Origin: Larimichthys crocea
Lineage: Eukaryota > Chordata > Actinopteri > Sciaenidae
Length of the DNA stretch: 64,000 nt
Direction of reading: 5' to 3'
NCBI RefSeq assembly: GCF_000972845.2
Contig: NC_040016.1
Coordinates: 4,360,701 to 4,424,700 of the forward strand
The notes beneath the pieces were generated by a model, which saw nothing but the letters and a program-made list of their open reading frames with translations, did no database searches and was not told the DNA's origin. Shown here piece after piece: positions 1 through 11,680 of the stretch; positions within the stretch are counted from its first letter, which is position 1; the number at the start of each line of letters is the position of its first letter. The translations under genes and the position numbers were made by a program.

Positions 1-949
1 GACAAAACAATGGGTCAGTAGCACAAATATAAGATGTCTGACTATAAATTTCTGGGTTTGCAACCTCGCTAGCTTCTGAATAACTTTTGGCATTGTTGTG
101 TCTTTCTACTGACATTGTACATTGCACTCCAGAGTTGCCACTACAAACGTCTAGCACACATCAGATTGTTTGTGTCAGATGTGGTTTCACATGTTGTGAA
201 TACTTGTTTAAGCGAGATGAGGCGTCTGGGCAGAGCGTGCAGGAGAAGGAGTACTCGTCTTTTTGTTTGTTTGTTTGTTTATCAATGCTATAGCGTATGT
301 GGACTCATCTACAAGATCAATGAAAGACTGAAAAGAAATATACAGGCAAGCAGAAAAGAGTGCAAATCAGCTACACTCCTTACACCGTCATCAACATTCC
401 CATTCACTCACTGTAAATTCTCCAGACAACGACCTGCTCTGTTCACACATAACATTGCACAAACTTTGCAATAGGGAGCTGGTAAAGTAACATCTGTTCT
501 GTCTCGCCCAACTGGTTGTGATGTTCGCATTTTCACGTACAGCTCCTCCACGTAATGTCTAAATAAGTTCAGGGATGCAGCAAGTAAGTCTGAAGTGGAT
601 ATAGTAGACACAGAGTAAACATTGTCTTGGACCTGATTCCTACAAAACTGTTGTTCTTGGAAGTGGGTGTTTAGATTAGATGATTGCCACAATCAAATCT
701 AGATTATACCATTTGGTTATGTTTCTGGAGTCTGTCCTTTATGTAGTAGATTAACCGTATCCTATTCTGGGCACATTCAGCTTTTAGGGCAAACAACATT
801 AAGACCCAATAGCACATCACTACTTTCAGGCCACATTTTAATTTTGCTGACAGACAACACAAGTACTTAGAATGAGGACCTGATTTAGAAAGTCTGTTAT
901 AAGTAGGAGGAGTATTTATTGTATCAAATCAAGTTTATCACAATTGCGA

Positions 950-1110
950 AAAGTTAAAATCTCTGACAAGTAAGAGGGGGGCAAGACATTAATGGCGTTA
1001 AAAACAAACAACATAAGTTTAAAATCAATTGTAAAACGACTGGAAGCCAGTGGAGTGACGACAGCAAAGGGGTTTGTGTGTTTGTGTTAAAAATCGGGCA
1101 GCAGTGTTTT
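950..1110 (-). repeat. L2/CR1-type LINE fragment (3' end of reverse transcriptase)
   Basis: Read on the minus strand this encodes a frameshifted stretch containing TPLLSSLHWLPV, followed out of frame by a CPPSYLS-like segment. The HWLPV block followed by a FK-L-L-F-N-A-like block is typical of the C-terminal part of reverse transcriptase in L2/Rex1-like non-LTR elements of fish. Only this piece remains and it is not functional. The family name rests on motif recognition, not on an alignment. Confidence 0.6.
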
Positions 1111-1225
1111 GCACGTAAGTTGGAGACGAGAGATTGAGGACAGTGTAAGTGGGCCACATGATTACAGCGCAAAAATAAATATAAAGCCACTTTTCTTGTT
1201 ATGTTAACACATAAATGGCCAAAGC

Positions 1226-2745
1226 AAAGCAAACAAAAGCCAGCTTTATGATTTGTTTCACTTCCTACGTGTGCGCGGCAGCTGGCCTCACAGAGCGAGC
1301 CTTCAGCAGGGCATTGAGCTGTGGGGGATGGGCTGAGCTGCGGTGAGACGCATGTAATGGTTTCAGCAGGAGGTGTGTCACAGCGGGCCAGTGGCGCAAT
1401 GGATAACGCGTCTGACTACGGATCAGAAGATTCTAGGTTCGACTCCTGGCTGGCTCGTATCTCGTTTTTCTTCTCTGTCAGAGTACAGTCAGCTGAAATG
1501 CAGCATTGCTTGGTGTTGATAAGCAAAAAATGAACCACGGTATCAAAATCTGGTGAGACGAAACAATCCTCAAAGGCCGTCAGCATTTGTAACAGACTTG
1601 CTTGCCAAAGCAACAGCATAATTTCCTTTATAAATACACTCGGGATAAGATATAGATACTGTGGACATTAATCTACATATTTTCCTTTAAAACTCTAAAG
1701 GGAGTTCTTAACCGGTTATGAAATGGTCTCAGTTTAATAATCTTCAATCTGACCAACATAACACGACCATAAGTGAGAGGATGGCTATTTTCATATTGTT
1801 ATTCTTAATGCCGGCCAATCATTTGTATCCCATCGAAATGAACCAAACAAGGTGGTGGAAATATGACCACGTTTGTCCACAGGGTGGTGCCAGAATCAAC
1901 ATAAAATGGAAGTTCCTTGCATTTGAGGATTAATAATGGTGTATTACTGAGTTATTGTTGGGTATCTGAAGCCAGAAATATCAAGGAAATTTTTATGACC
2001 CAACTGATTTCACACACACACACACACACATTGGTTGTTATTGTTATCAAAATCAAAATAAAGAAGGGCTATCAGCTGAAAAAAGCTACATAAATAAAAA
2101 GTTGCTTGTAAGAATTAGGTGGCAGTAATGCAAAAGGACCACCACTTTTATTTTTCTGAAACTTTATTGCCTTAAACATGTAACAGTTATGTATCCTGTG
2201 GCTCTGAAGGGAGCTTTCTGTATTCTGTAAATAACCTTGATGATGTCATTGGGGTTATTTGGCTCAGGCTTAAGATGTAAAAAGAAAGCCTGTCTTACAA
2301 ACTGAAGGCGTGGGGTATGAAAGAAGTGTGTATTTACTGGGCGAGTCTAATGAAAGATACTAACCAGTTGTATAACTGGAAAAATGTTGGACCTGGTATT
2401 TTTGGCGTATTGCCCATACAAGGGACTAAAGGCCAGCATATCTTAGCCTCTGCTCTTTTGATTTTACCATTCTGTATAAAATATGTCTCTTAAGACGCCC
2501 GGCCTCATGGAGGTCATGTCTTGGCCCCTTTACTAGTCACAGTTTTACATCACAACCTTAGTGGAAAAGGACAAGTGATCCCTCCCTCCAAAAATAGCAC
2601 ATTTTCTGTGTAGCTCCGTACTATAGTCCAGGATCGGAGAATTTGGGACAACATTCAGCTATTTGCTAGAAAGATATTTTTATTTTTTAATTATTATATG
2701 ATATTATTAGCCTGAACCTGCCTTTCACTCAGTGATTTTTATAAC
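1226..2745 (+). repeat. Intronic tandem duplication, unit A (contains tRNA-Arg)
   Basis: This unit is the diverged sister of 2804-4425. Matching landmarks, in order, are a TTTGTTTCACTTCCTA block, a GGGGGATGGGCTGAGCTGC block, the tRNA-Arg gene, a GGTGGTGCCAGAATC block, a TTTACCATTCT block and a CTGCCT..CACTCAGT block at the end. The tRNA is the best conserved part and the rest shows many substitutions and indels, so the duplication is old. Boundaries are approximate. Confidence 0.7.
1385..1457 (+). tRNA. tRNA-Arg(ACG), copy 1
   Basis: A 73-nt cloverleaf with acceptor GGGCCAG pairing to CTGGCTC, D-arm region GTGGCGCAATGGATAAC (A box), anticodon stem TCTGA/TCAGA around loop CTACGGA (anticodon ACG), and T arm with GGTTCGACTCC (B box). 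A T-rich run (GTTTTTCTTC) follows at about 1464 and would serve as the Pol III terminator. The gene sits in the STIMATE intron, in the same orientation as STIMATE. It appears functional. Confidence 0.95.
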
Positions 2746-2803
2746 ACATACAAACATAAAGCTTCTTTTCTCTGTATTCTCACACCTAAATTGTGTGCCG
2801 TGA

Positions 2804-4425
2804 AGACAAAAGCCAAACAAAAGGTTTGTTTCACTTCCTAATTGTGTGCGGCAGCTGGCTTCACAGAGCCTTCACCAGAGTGTTGTGTTGTGGGGGATGG
2901 GCTGAGCTGCAGTGAGACGCATGTAATGGTTTTGGCAGCAAGAGGGAGACACAGCGGGCCAGTGGCGCAATGGATAACGCGTCTGACTACGGATCAGAAG
3001 ATTCTAGGTTCGACTCCTGGCTGGCTCGTATCTCCTTTTTCTTCTCTGTCTGAGTAAAGTCAGCTGAAATGCAGCATCGGCTGATGTTGATAAGCAAAAA
3101 TGAACCACTGTAAACAGTCTAACAAGCAAGACTGCAGTTATTGACTTACTTGGGAAAGTCACAGCATTATTTCACGTACAAAAGCACAGTACTATACTAG
3201 ATATAGATATACATAAGAGACATTACACATTTAACCTAGATGCACTACAATGGTAAATGGTTATGAAACTGTTTCGGTTAGGGTAAGGGTTTTCCATAAT
3301 ATAATGCCTCAATATGACTGTCATGAAAAATACCATAAGTGAGAAGACTGGCAATTTTTTATATAGTTATTTTTAATGCTTGCGGATTCCCCTTGAAATG
3401 AATGAATGGACGTGGTGAAAACATGTCCACATTTCTCCATGCGGTGGTGCCAGAATCTCAAAATGAAAGTTCCCGTTCCTGCAGCTCTGGAGTGAGATTT
3501 CTCAAGTTTGAAAAATAACCTTAATCAGGCCATCAGTCAACTGTTGGAAAAGCTGTTGAACCCCATATTTATGTGGCATGATTCATACTAGGGGCATTTC
3601 CGATCGGATTTCTGACGTGTCTCCACTCTTGTCGGATTTCAAAGTGTCTTTTGTGTCGCACCAGACACTACGCGATAATGCACAATCACTTAAAATCCAG
3701 AGTGATGGAAGAGCATCAGAGAGGCTGACCAAATTCATGCTGCCTCTACCAGAGCGGTATGGAAGACAGCAGTTCAGTTCAGGAATAGTCGCTGAAATAA
3801 ACTGAAATAAATAAAGCTGCTCCTGTGATGGAAAGCCACATTACCAGCATTCATAGTTACTGATGACTACATTGTTACCACATAAACTCTGCTGATAGGT
3901 TACCAGTGGCTGAACACACAAATCCAGTCTGATCACTTGTAAATAACAGTGCAGACTGTCTTAAAGATCCGATTTGAAATATGATTTACTTGTCTCAACC
4001 AAGCCTCGAGATCAAGATATCTCAGCCTGTGCTGTTTATGAGTTTACCATTCTTTATAAAGTCAATCTCTTCAGACCCTCAGCTTTATGGAGGTAAATTA
4101 CAAAACATCCCTTTTATTAGTCATAATGACTTCCTGGAGTTTTGCATTCCATCCTTCGTGAAAGTGGACAAAATCAGGCGATGTAAAGTCTTTCACAAAC
4201 TCTGCAGCTCCTATTTTCTGTTTATCTTCATACTACAATCCAGTAGCTGGGAATTCAGGATGTACCCACTTTGTGTGAAAACATTCAGCCATTTACTGGA
4301 AAGCCAGTTTCTTCAGAATATTGCAGAATAGGACTTTTATGTCTGTTTGTGAAACACTGTTGTGTGCCCTTTTTACAGTGTTACTATAAACCTGCCTCCC
4401 ACTCAGTCAATCAGTTTGGCCTAAC
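2804..4425 (+). repeat. Intronic tandem duplication, unit B (contains tRNA-Arg)
   Basis: Sister of 1226-2745 with the same order of landmarks and a second tRNA-Arg. It ends shortly before the last STIMATE exon (4460). The homologous end of unit A (about 2745) is not followed by a STIMATE exon, so only intron sequence was duplicated. Confidence 0.7.
2956..3028 (+). tRNA. tRNA-Arg(ACG), copy 2
   Basis: Identical over its 73 nt to the gene at 1385-1457, including anticodon ACG and the A and B boxes, although the flanks have diverged. TCCTTTTTCTTC downstream provides the T-run terminator. Conservation of the tRNA inside otherwise diverged flanks argues that both copies are under selection or are kept identical by conversion. 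Confidence 0.95.
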
Positions 4426-4459
4426 ATTTGTCTGTCTCTCTTGCTTGTATTTTTTTTAG

Positions 4460-4573
4460 ATCCTTTTCTCCGCAGACGATGAGATGGATGAGTCGGATGA
4501 GGATGATGTCCGACGACTCACTGGACTGAAGACAGTGAAGAAGAAGAAGCTTCGCATGGGGATCCCTGTTTGA
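4460..4573 (+). CDS. stimate: STIMATE (TMEM110), last coding exon
   Basis: The exon encodes the C-terminal 37 residues and stop of STIMATE, the ER membrane STIM activator that promotes STIM1 conformational change at ER-plasma membrane junctions. It opens in frame after a TTTTTTTAG acceptor and reads ILFSADDEMDESDEDD, then RRLTGLKTVKKKKLRMGIPV, then TGA at 4571-4573. The mammalian tail has the same acidic stretch (SADDEMEESD), a RRLTPLKPVKKKK segment and ends in a G-PV motif. These match my recollection of the human protein and were not checked by search. The acidic cluster followed by the lysine cluster is cytosolic. All earlier exons lie upstream of the window. Downstream neighbour MUSTN1 is in the same orientation, as in mammals. 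Confidence 0.9.
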   Translation: MLFSADDEMDESDEDDVRRLTGLKTVKKKKLRMGIPV

Positions 4574-6260
4574 CCTGTGTGCCTAGCTACTACGGTTTTC
4601 TGTGCTAGCTGTTCTCCTCGCAGGCCAACATACACGTTCACCATACCACCACAGATTCTGTATCAGCCTTAGGAGTTGACACAATATCTTCAAACATAGG
4701 ATGCTCTTTGACGACAGAAGAATATACTGTAATTGAATTCCCTTTATTGTTGACTCCTGGAGGACTTTTGCATCGACCGTGTCTAATCTCGGATCTAATA
4801 TGACACACTGGGAGATATTTCTGCTGTTAAGCAGGTTTTTCAGATCACTGTTGCATTTTGACGTGGCACTCCTGGGCCGAGTGTTGTGTGTAAAGACACT
4901 GTCAGGGAAAAATAATCCCACCATGAACGATTATAATATCGCTAAATCCTTTATGCACGTATAACAGGAAAATGTATAACACTGGTTTAGTACTGTTTGG
5001 ACTTCAGTGGCAGTGTGTATGGGTACAGTTGTCCAGGAAAAGGTTGGTTGGACAAGTCTAAACGGCCACAACAGAACCAAACACCATGCAAACAAAACAA
5101 GCTCAAAGAGTCGGTTTCATTTCATATTTTAACATGTATTCCTGGTGTAGTTTCAATGTAAACTTTGTCCTTCGTTTTCCCATGTAGACATCACACCACC
5201 GTGTGCGTATGTGTGCGTGTGTATACAGTTTCAAATTTAGAGGAGCATTTCTTGAGAGTGTTTGAATCACTGTATTGATGCAACACTTTCCAGCACAGTT
5301 ACACACTTGACTACTGCATATCTTCTATGTAATGTTACTCGTGTCAAAAGGAGCACATTAATGCTTTCAGCGACCTTCCATTTTTTATCTTCTGACACAG
5401 TCATTTCAACCATTAAACCTGTAAGACTGCTGCAAGCGTGACACTGCAACATCCTTCTAACATCAACTCAGCCGGTGTGTTCTTTCTCTAGACACAAGAT
5501 TGCAGTCTCAATTTGTTTGTGACCGTTTTACTGATGTGCTCTGATGTGTACTTTGTCTTGAATGTCTTTTGTCTAATTTTTTAAGTGTTGGGTTTTCTTT
5601 TTTTTTTCTTTTTTTATATAAGTTTTGAGTGTAATTTTGGGCCAAAAAGGTGACTATGCTTGTTCCAAAAGTGTTCTTTATTCCTTCACTCCAATGGGGA
5701 GAGTAAATATGGGAACCATTTCTTGCACAATTTCCCATTTATCATAACTTTCATCCTTTTGTGTTGTGTATGGGTTGTATTTCTTTTCCTTTTTTCTTTT
5801 TTCTTTTTTGTCGAAATAATGTGCCTGAGTGAAATTACCAGCAGGTGTTTTGTTGTTTTGTGTTTGTTTGATTTTAGGGTAGTTTTTTGTTTTGGGTTTT
5901 TTTTCTGATGGTTTTATCCAGAGTTCCAGATCTTCAGGCATGAAGCAGCATTCAGCGGGCTCTGATGTTAAGAATGTGACATGCATAGACCTCTAAACTG
6001 TTACGTGACTGTGGACCAGACAGTAGGTTGACAGTGAGTGTGATTGTGTGTGCATATCGCTGTATATACACACAATATACCTGTATGTACAGGGGTGTGC
6101 TGGGTGCATGTGTTCAAGTGTGCATCATTGTATGACTGCTGGTCCTCTTTTAAAGTAAATGGAGAGTGACATAAACTGTGACTGTGATGACTATGTTAAT
6201 GGTGATGATTTCATTATGATGTTTTTGGCATGTTGGCAAGGAATAAATGACTGCATTTGA
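4574..6260 (+). other. STIMATE 3'UTR (probable)
   Basis: Non-coding sequence after the STIMATE stop, AT-rich with T-runs near 5587-5620 and 5780-5910. The first good poly(A) signal in a plausible position is AATAAA at 6242-6247. The 3' end is inferred; no cDNA evidence is visible. Short open frames here show no conserved features. Confidence 0.5.
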
Positions 6261-6488
6261 ATGGAGGAAAGTACAGCATCTCACAGCAGTTATGGTAGCT
6301 CTCAGCTCAACCGGAACAAAGAGGGCTTTTAGTATTTTGCAAAGTGAAACTAGTATAAGGGAAGCGATGGGAGTAAATTATCATTATAGATGCTTTTCCA
6401 ATAAAGGATGTGACACACTATCTTGAAAGTTGACTTATTCAAACTATGGTTTGTGTTATAGTTTAAAGCATTGTGTGATTGAAAAGGG

Positions 6489-6560
6489 TTCCCTGACCGG
6501 GAATCGAACCCGTAGCCGCCGCCCACTACCATCAGAGATGATGCCCTGTGGGACATCTGT
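6489..6560 (-). pseudogene. tRNA-Glu 3'-half fragment
   Basis: The first ~31 bases (plus-strand view TTCCCTGACCGGGAATCGAA, then CCCG) are the acceptor 3' strand and T arm of tRNA-Glu, as in the intact genes at 9043 and 27411. The rest does not form a D arm or anticodon arm and there is no matching 5' acceptor strand. It is a truncated tRNA or a tRNA-derived repeat end, not a working gene. Confidence 0.6.
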
Positions 6561-8242
6561 GTCCAAAGTAATACCGCCCAACAACAGTACAACACTGAAG
6601 AAGATCATGTGAGTAAACACAGACACAGTATTAGTGCGCGAACACCCTTAAATTTGGGGAGAAGTGTGGTCGCCATTACAGCCACCCCACCTCCAGTCAT
6701 GATTGTGTGTCCAAAGATAGATCCAGCTAGTACTTATAGCGTCAGGAGTCGTGTTCATCCCTGAGAAGCTCTTAAAAATACATTACGCTCGGGCTCATCA
6801 GCTTAATTTAACACACAAACGCCAATTTACCATGTAGACTGCGTGCTGTCATTTCACACCCCGTCTGACACAAGCATATCATTTTATGTGTTGTTTTTCT
6901 CCTCCATACCCACTTCACACCAAGTAGCATGCATTTAAAAGCCACCGGTGGAGCAGCAAATACAGGTTGTAATAGTCTAATGGGGTTGAGATGTTAACTG
7001 GTCAGAGTAGGTAAACAGAGAGAGTGTCTATGACCTTTAGACTTGAACTTTGAGAGGCGTAATAAACACATAAACAAACTAATTCCCCCCTCGCTAAGCA
7101 GCTTTAGTTCACAAGAGTCAGTGGAAGTAATCACATACACATGAGGAGTGACACTTTGTGTCTTTGTCTTTTTTTATTCCATTCAAGTTTATACATCTCT
7201 ACACTACACTCATATGATAAGATTATACTGTGATACAATTGAGTGAGTGAAACAAGCTTTCAGATTTCTCTCCATGTCGCAGAGCTTGTCATTTTTAAAA
7301 TAGTGAGTCAGTTTGTCTATCATCTCTCAGTTTCAGTTTATGATGCCAAAAGTTATGACTGCTGACACCTCAACTTACGTGTTCCAGTCTAAAATACTTG
7401 CCTTGTCATCCTGTGAAAAAGCAAAAGAAACATTTACATTTTTATTTTTGCAAAATGTAAATAAGAGAAAATCTGAAGTGCAGTGTTACATACAATTGTA
7501 AACATTAAATAAACATAGAAAGTTATGTGATATTATGTATCAATAAATAAAATGAAACACATAATGTAATCTGTCAGTTTTGAAATGTATTATTGATTTC
7601 AGAGTTGACATTTGATTCCAGCACCAGCTTGTTGTCTTTAATATTGCGAAAGACAATTTATTACTTATTATATACTCATTATTGTTATTATTTCTATTTT
7701 ATATTTATTTATTCCAGCTACTGGAGGTTGTACAGAGATTTATATAGTGTGGGCCTACATTTGACCTAACTTGACTCCTCGTTGACTCACACTAGTAAAG
7801 GACCAATGGGCGTCCTGTAACTTAAACAAGTCAGTAGGAAAGTTTCTGAGCTCTGTTCAGCCCTTGTTTTGTTACTTCATGTGGTAACTGTCTGGAAATG
7901 CCTTTTACAAGACCCAAAAAGACATTTCCTCAGCCTTAAATCAAGTCGTAGCAATGGGCAGGCCGAGTCCCAACCACTGGAGCTGCAGGGAGGTGTTGGA
8001 CATTCAATACTTGCTTTAGTGCCAAGTTCCACACCAACATTTCAAAAAGAGGGTATCTCTGCCAGGGTCTGCAGGGGAGGAGAGGGCCGACAAGCACTTG
8101 TGTTCGGTCCGGAATTATCAGCTGTTGACCTAAGCTTATCGTAAAAGATGGGAGACCCATTCCAGCTGTACCATCTCTCACGTCACACCTAATTATACAC
8201 ACTGACAACAGGCTGAGTGGGACAGAAGGCACGGGGTCTGAC
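6561..8242. other. Intergenic region between STIMATE and MUSTN1
   Basis: About 1.7 kb without a supported gene. Positions 7500-7720 are AT-rich. The distal part (7740-8260) contains candidate control sites for MUSTN1: an AP-1 site at 7783-7789 and another at 8243-8249. Confidence 0.5.
7783..7789 (+). promoter_or_regulatory. Candidate AP-1 site, distal
   Basis: Exact TGACTCA consensus about 0.6 kb upstream of the MUSTN1 start codon. A mammalian Mustn1 promoter has been described as AP-1 regulated during myogenic differentiation; use of this site here is inference. Confidence 0.35.
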
Positions 8243-8249
8243 TGACTCA
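8243..8249 (+). promoter_or_regulatory. Candidate AP-1 site, proximal to MUSTN1 TATA box
   Basis: Exact TGACTCA consensus about 19 bp upstream of the TATA box. Its position immediately upstream of the core promoter, and the known AP-1 control of the mammalian gene, make it the best candidate regulatory element in this promoter. Confidence 0.5.
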
Positions 8250-8267
8250 CTGGGTCTGGACCAGGAC

Positions 8268-8276
8268 TATATATAA
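8268..8276 (+). promoter_or_regulatory. TATA box of MUSTN1
   Basis: TATATATAA lies about 100 bp upstream of the ATG at 8377, so transcription would begin near 8298-8305. The surrounding bases (GGACTATATATAATTTC) are typical of a strong muscle-type TATA promoter. Inferred from sequence only. Confidence 0.65.
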
Positions 8277-10471
<2,195 letters not shown>

Positions 10472-10531
10472 ACACACTGCAGGGCAAAACGAAAGCACTG
10501 AAGAAACACACACTGCAGTCTTTATGGTTCT

Positions 10532-10740
10532 GAGTCACCGGTGATGCTGCATAATATGGGTTGCAAAAAATGTTATTTTCCAAATGAAGTGGGATTTAAG
10601 AAAGATAAATGGCCTGATTTTGTACGAGTTGTTGTTTTAAGCAGTTGTTTGCATGCTGCATTGAGAGGACTTGGCTCAGATTTGGATTCATGTGGCTGAT
10701 GGGCCACAGAGAGTTATTTATCAGTGCTGACAAAGACTGT
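10532..10740 (+). repeat. MUSTN1 3'UTR block, parental copy of ITIH 5' flanks
   Basis: This part of the MUSTN1 3'UTR (GTGATGCTGCATAATATG, then TTGCAAAAAATGTT, then TTTTAAGCAGTTGTTTGCA, then a TGTGGCTGAT block) reappears in the same order directly upstream of ITIH exon 1 in copies 2, 3 and 4 (18090-18215, 27970-28130, 38908-39065). It is the source or sister of those flanks. Confidence 0.8.
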
Positions 10741-10798
10741 TTATTGTTTTCTTATTTGTTCTTTTTTTATATATATATTTACATTCACATTTTTCCTA

Positions 10799-10804
10799 AA
10801 TAAA
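10799..10804 (+). other. MUSTN1 poly(A) signal
   Basis: AATAAA about 330 nt after the MUSTN1 stop codon, inside a T-rich stretch. It is the first canonical signal downstream of the stop that is followed by more T/G-rich sequence. Inferred. Confidence 0.6.
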
Positions 10805-11568
10805 TGATTATCCCCTGTGTTGAATTTATTTATATTTTCATTATTTGTAGTAGTAGTAGTAGTGGTAGTAAATTAAAATCAATAGCAATTTCTATGTAAT
10901 GGTGAACTGTAATTCAACTTAATTCAATTATTGAACAACATGAAGTGCTTAGTTATGTTTGTAAGTACAGCACAGCATAAAAGCATACACATATATACAC
11001 ATGTTGTGTATATATGGGTTGGGTGAGGTTGAATATGAATTGCAGACATGATGATCTGTCTTATTGTTCGTGTAGGTAAGTTTCAATCAGAAGCCAGCAT
11101 CAGCATCTCTAAATTTCCCAAATTTTTGGTACGTTTTGGGTGTTCTTCCAAGAGGAAAGTGTTAATGTATTTGATTATTCAATCCTGTGCATGTACATGT
11201 AGCTCTGAGTTATGATGTAGCTAGAGTGTGATAACACGACTTGTAATTTTAATTAATATCTATTAAGTCCTCAGTAAATAAAGATAAACACTTAATTATT
11301 TTCTATTTTAGAAATGGGGAACAGCACAAATGTGTAGCTGACTGGTGTTCATTAAAAATCATCTCCTACACTAAATAACAATAAATTCACTAATTGCTGC
11401 TTTTGTGATATTTTCACTCTCTGTGTCAAGCTTGTCATGTTGCCGAATATCTACATACTATGTTTGGTGTCAGTCCTTTCAACAGTGAGTACATTGAGCT
11501 CTGGTCTGTTGGTCAACACNNNNNNNNNNACACACACACACACACACACACACACACCACACAAACAC

Positions 11569-11607
<39 letters not shown>

Positions 11608-11680
11608 ATTTTCTCCTCCCCTTGGCCAGAGAGCTTTTTCTCGGTGGTGAAGTCAGTCACTGTTCAGTGGAAGTTTGGTC
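10805..11680. other. Region between MUSTN1 and ITIH copy 1, with assembly gap
   Basis: No gene is supported. It contains a short (TAG)n run near 10850, a 10-N gap at 11520-11529, then CA microsatellite to about 11608. The last ~55 bases before the ITIH start codon match the other copies; everything upstream of about 11625 is unique to copy 1. Confidence 0.6.
11530..11608. repeat. (CA)n microsatellite next to N gap
   Basis: Nearly pure ACAC repeat with a few interruptions, directly abutting a 10-base N run, so its true length is unknown. It sits about 75-150 bp upstream of ITIH copy 1. Open frames across it are simple-repeat artefacts. Confidence 0.95.

Larger units (their letters stand above)
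1..4459 (+). other. Last intron of STIMATE (inferred), no coding exon seen
   Basis: The last STIMATE coding exon starts at 4460 directly after a splice acceptor, and no reading frame upstream resembles the transmembrane part of the protein. This stretch is therefore inferred to be intron, with the previous exon outside the window. It holds a LINE fragment, a tandem duplication and two tRNA-Arg genes (listed separately), plus a short CA run near 2012-2030. The short open frames here have no recognisable protein signature. Positions 1-950 show nothing else I can name. Confidence 0.6.

Noticed and set aside
5660..5986. Open frames on both strands in the STIMATE 3'UTR
   Set aside because: Low-complexity T-rich sequence giving F/L-rich or K-rich translations; no conserved motif.
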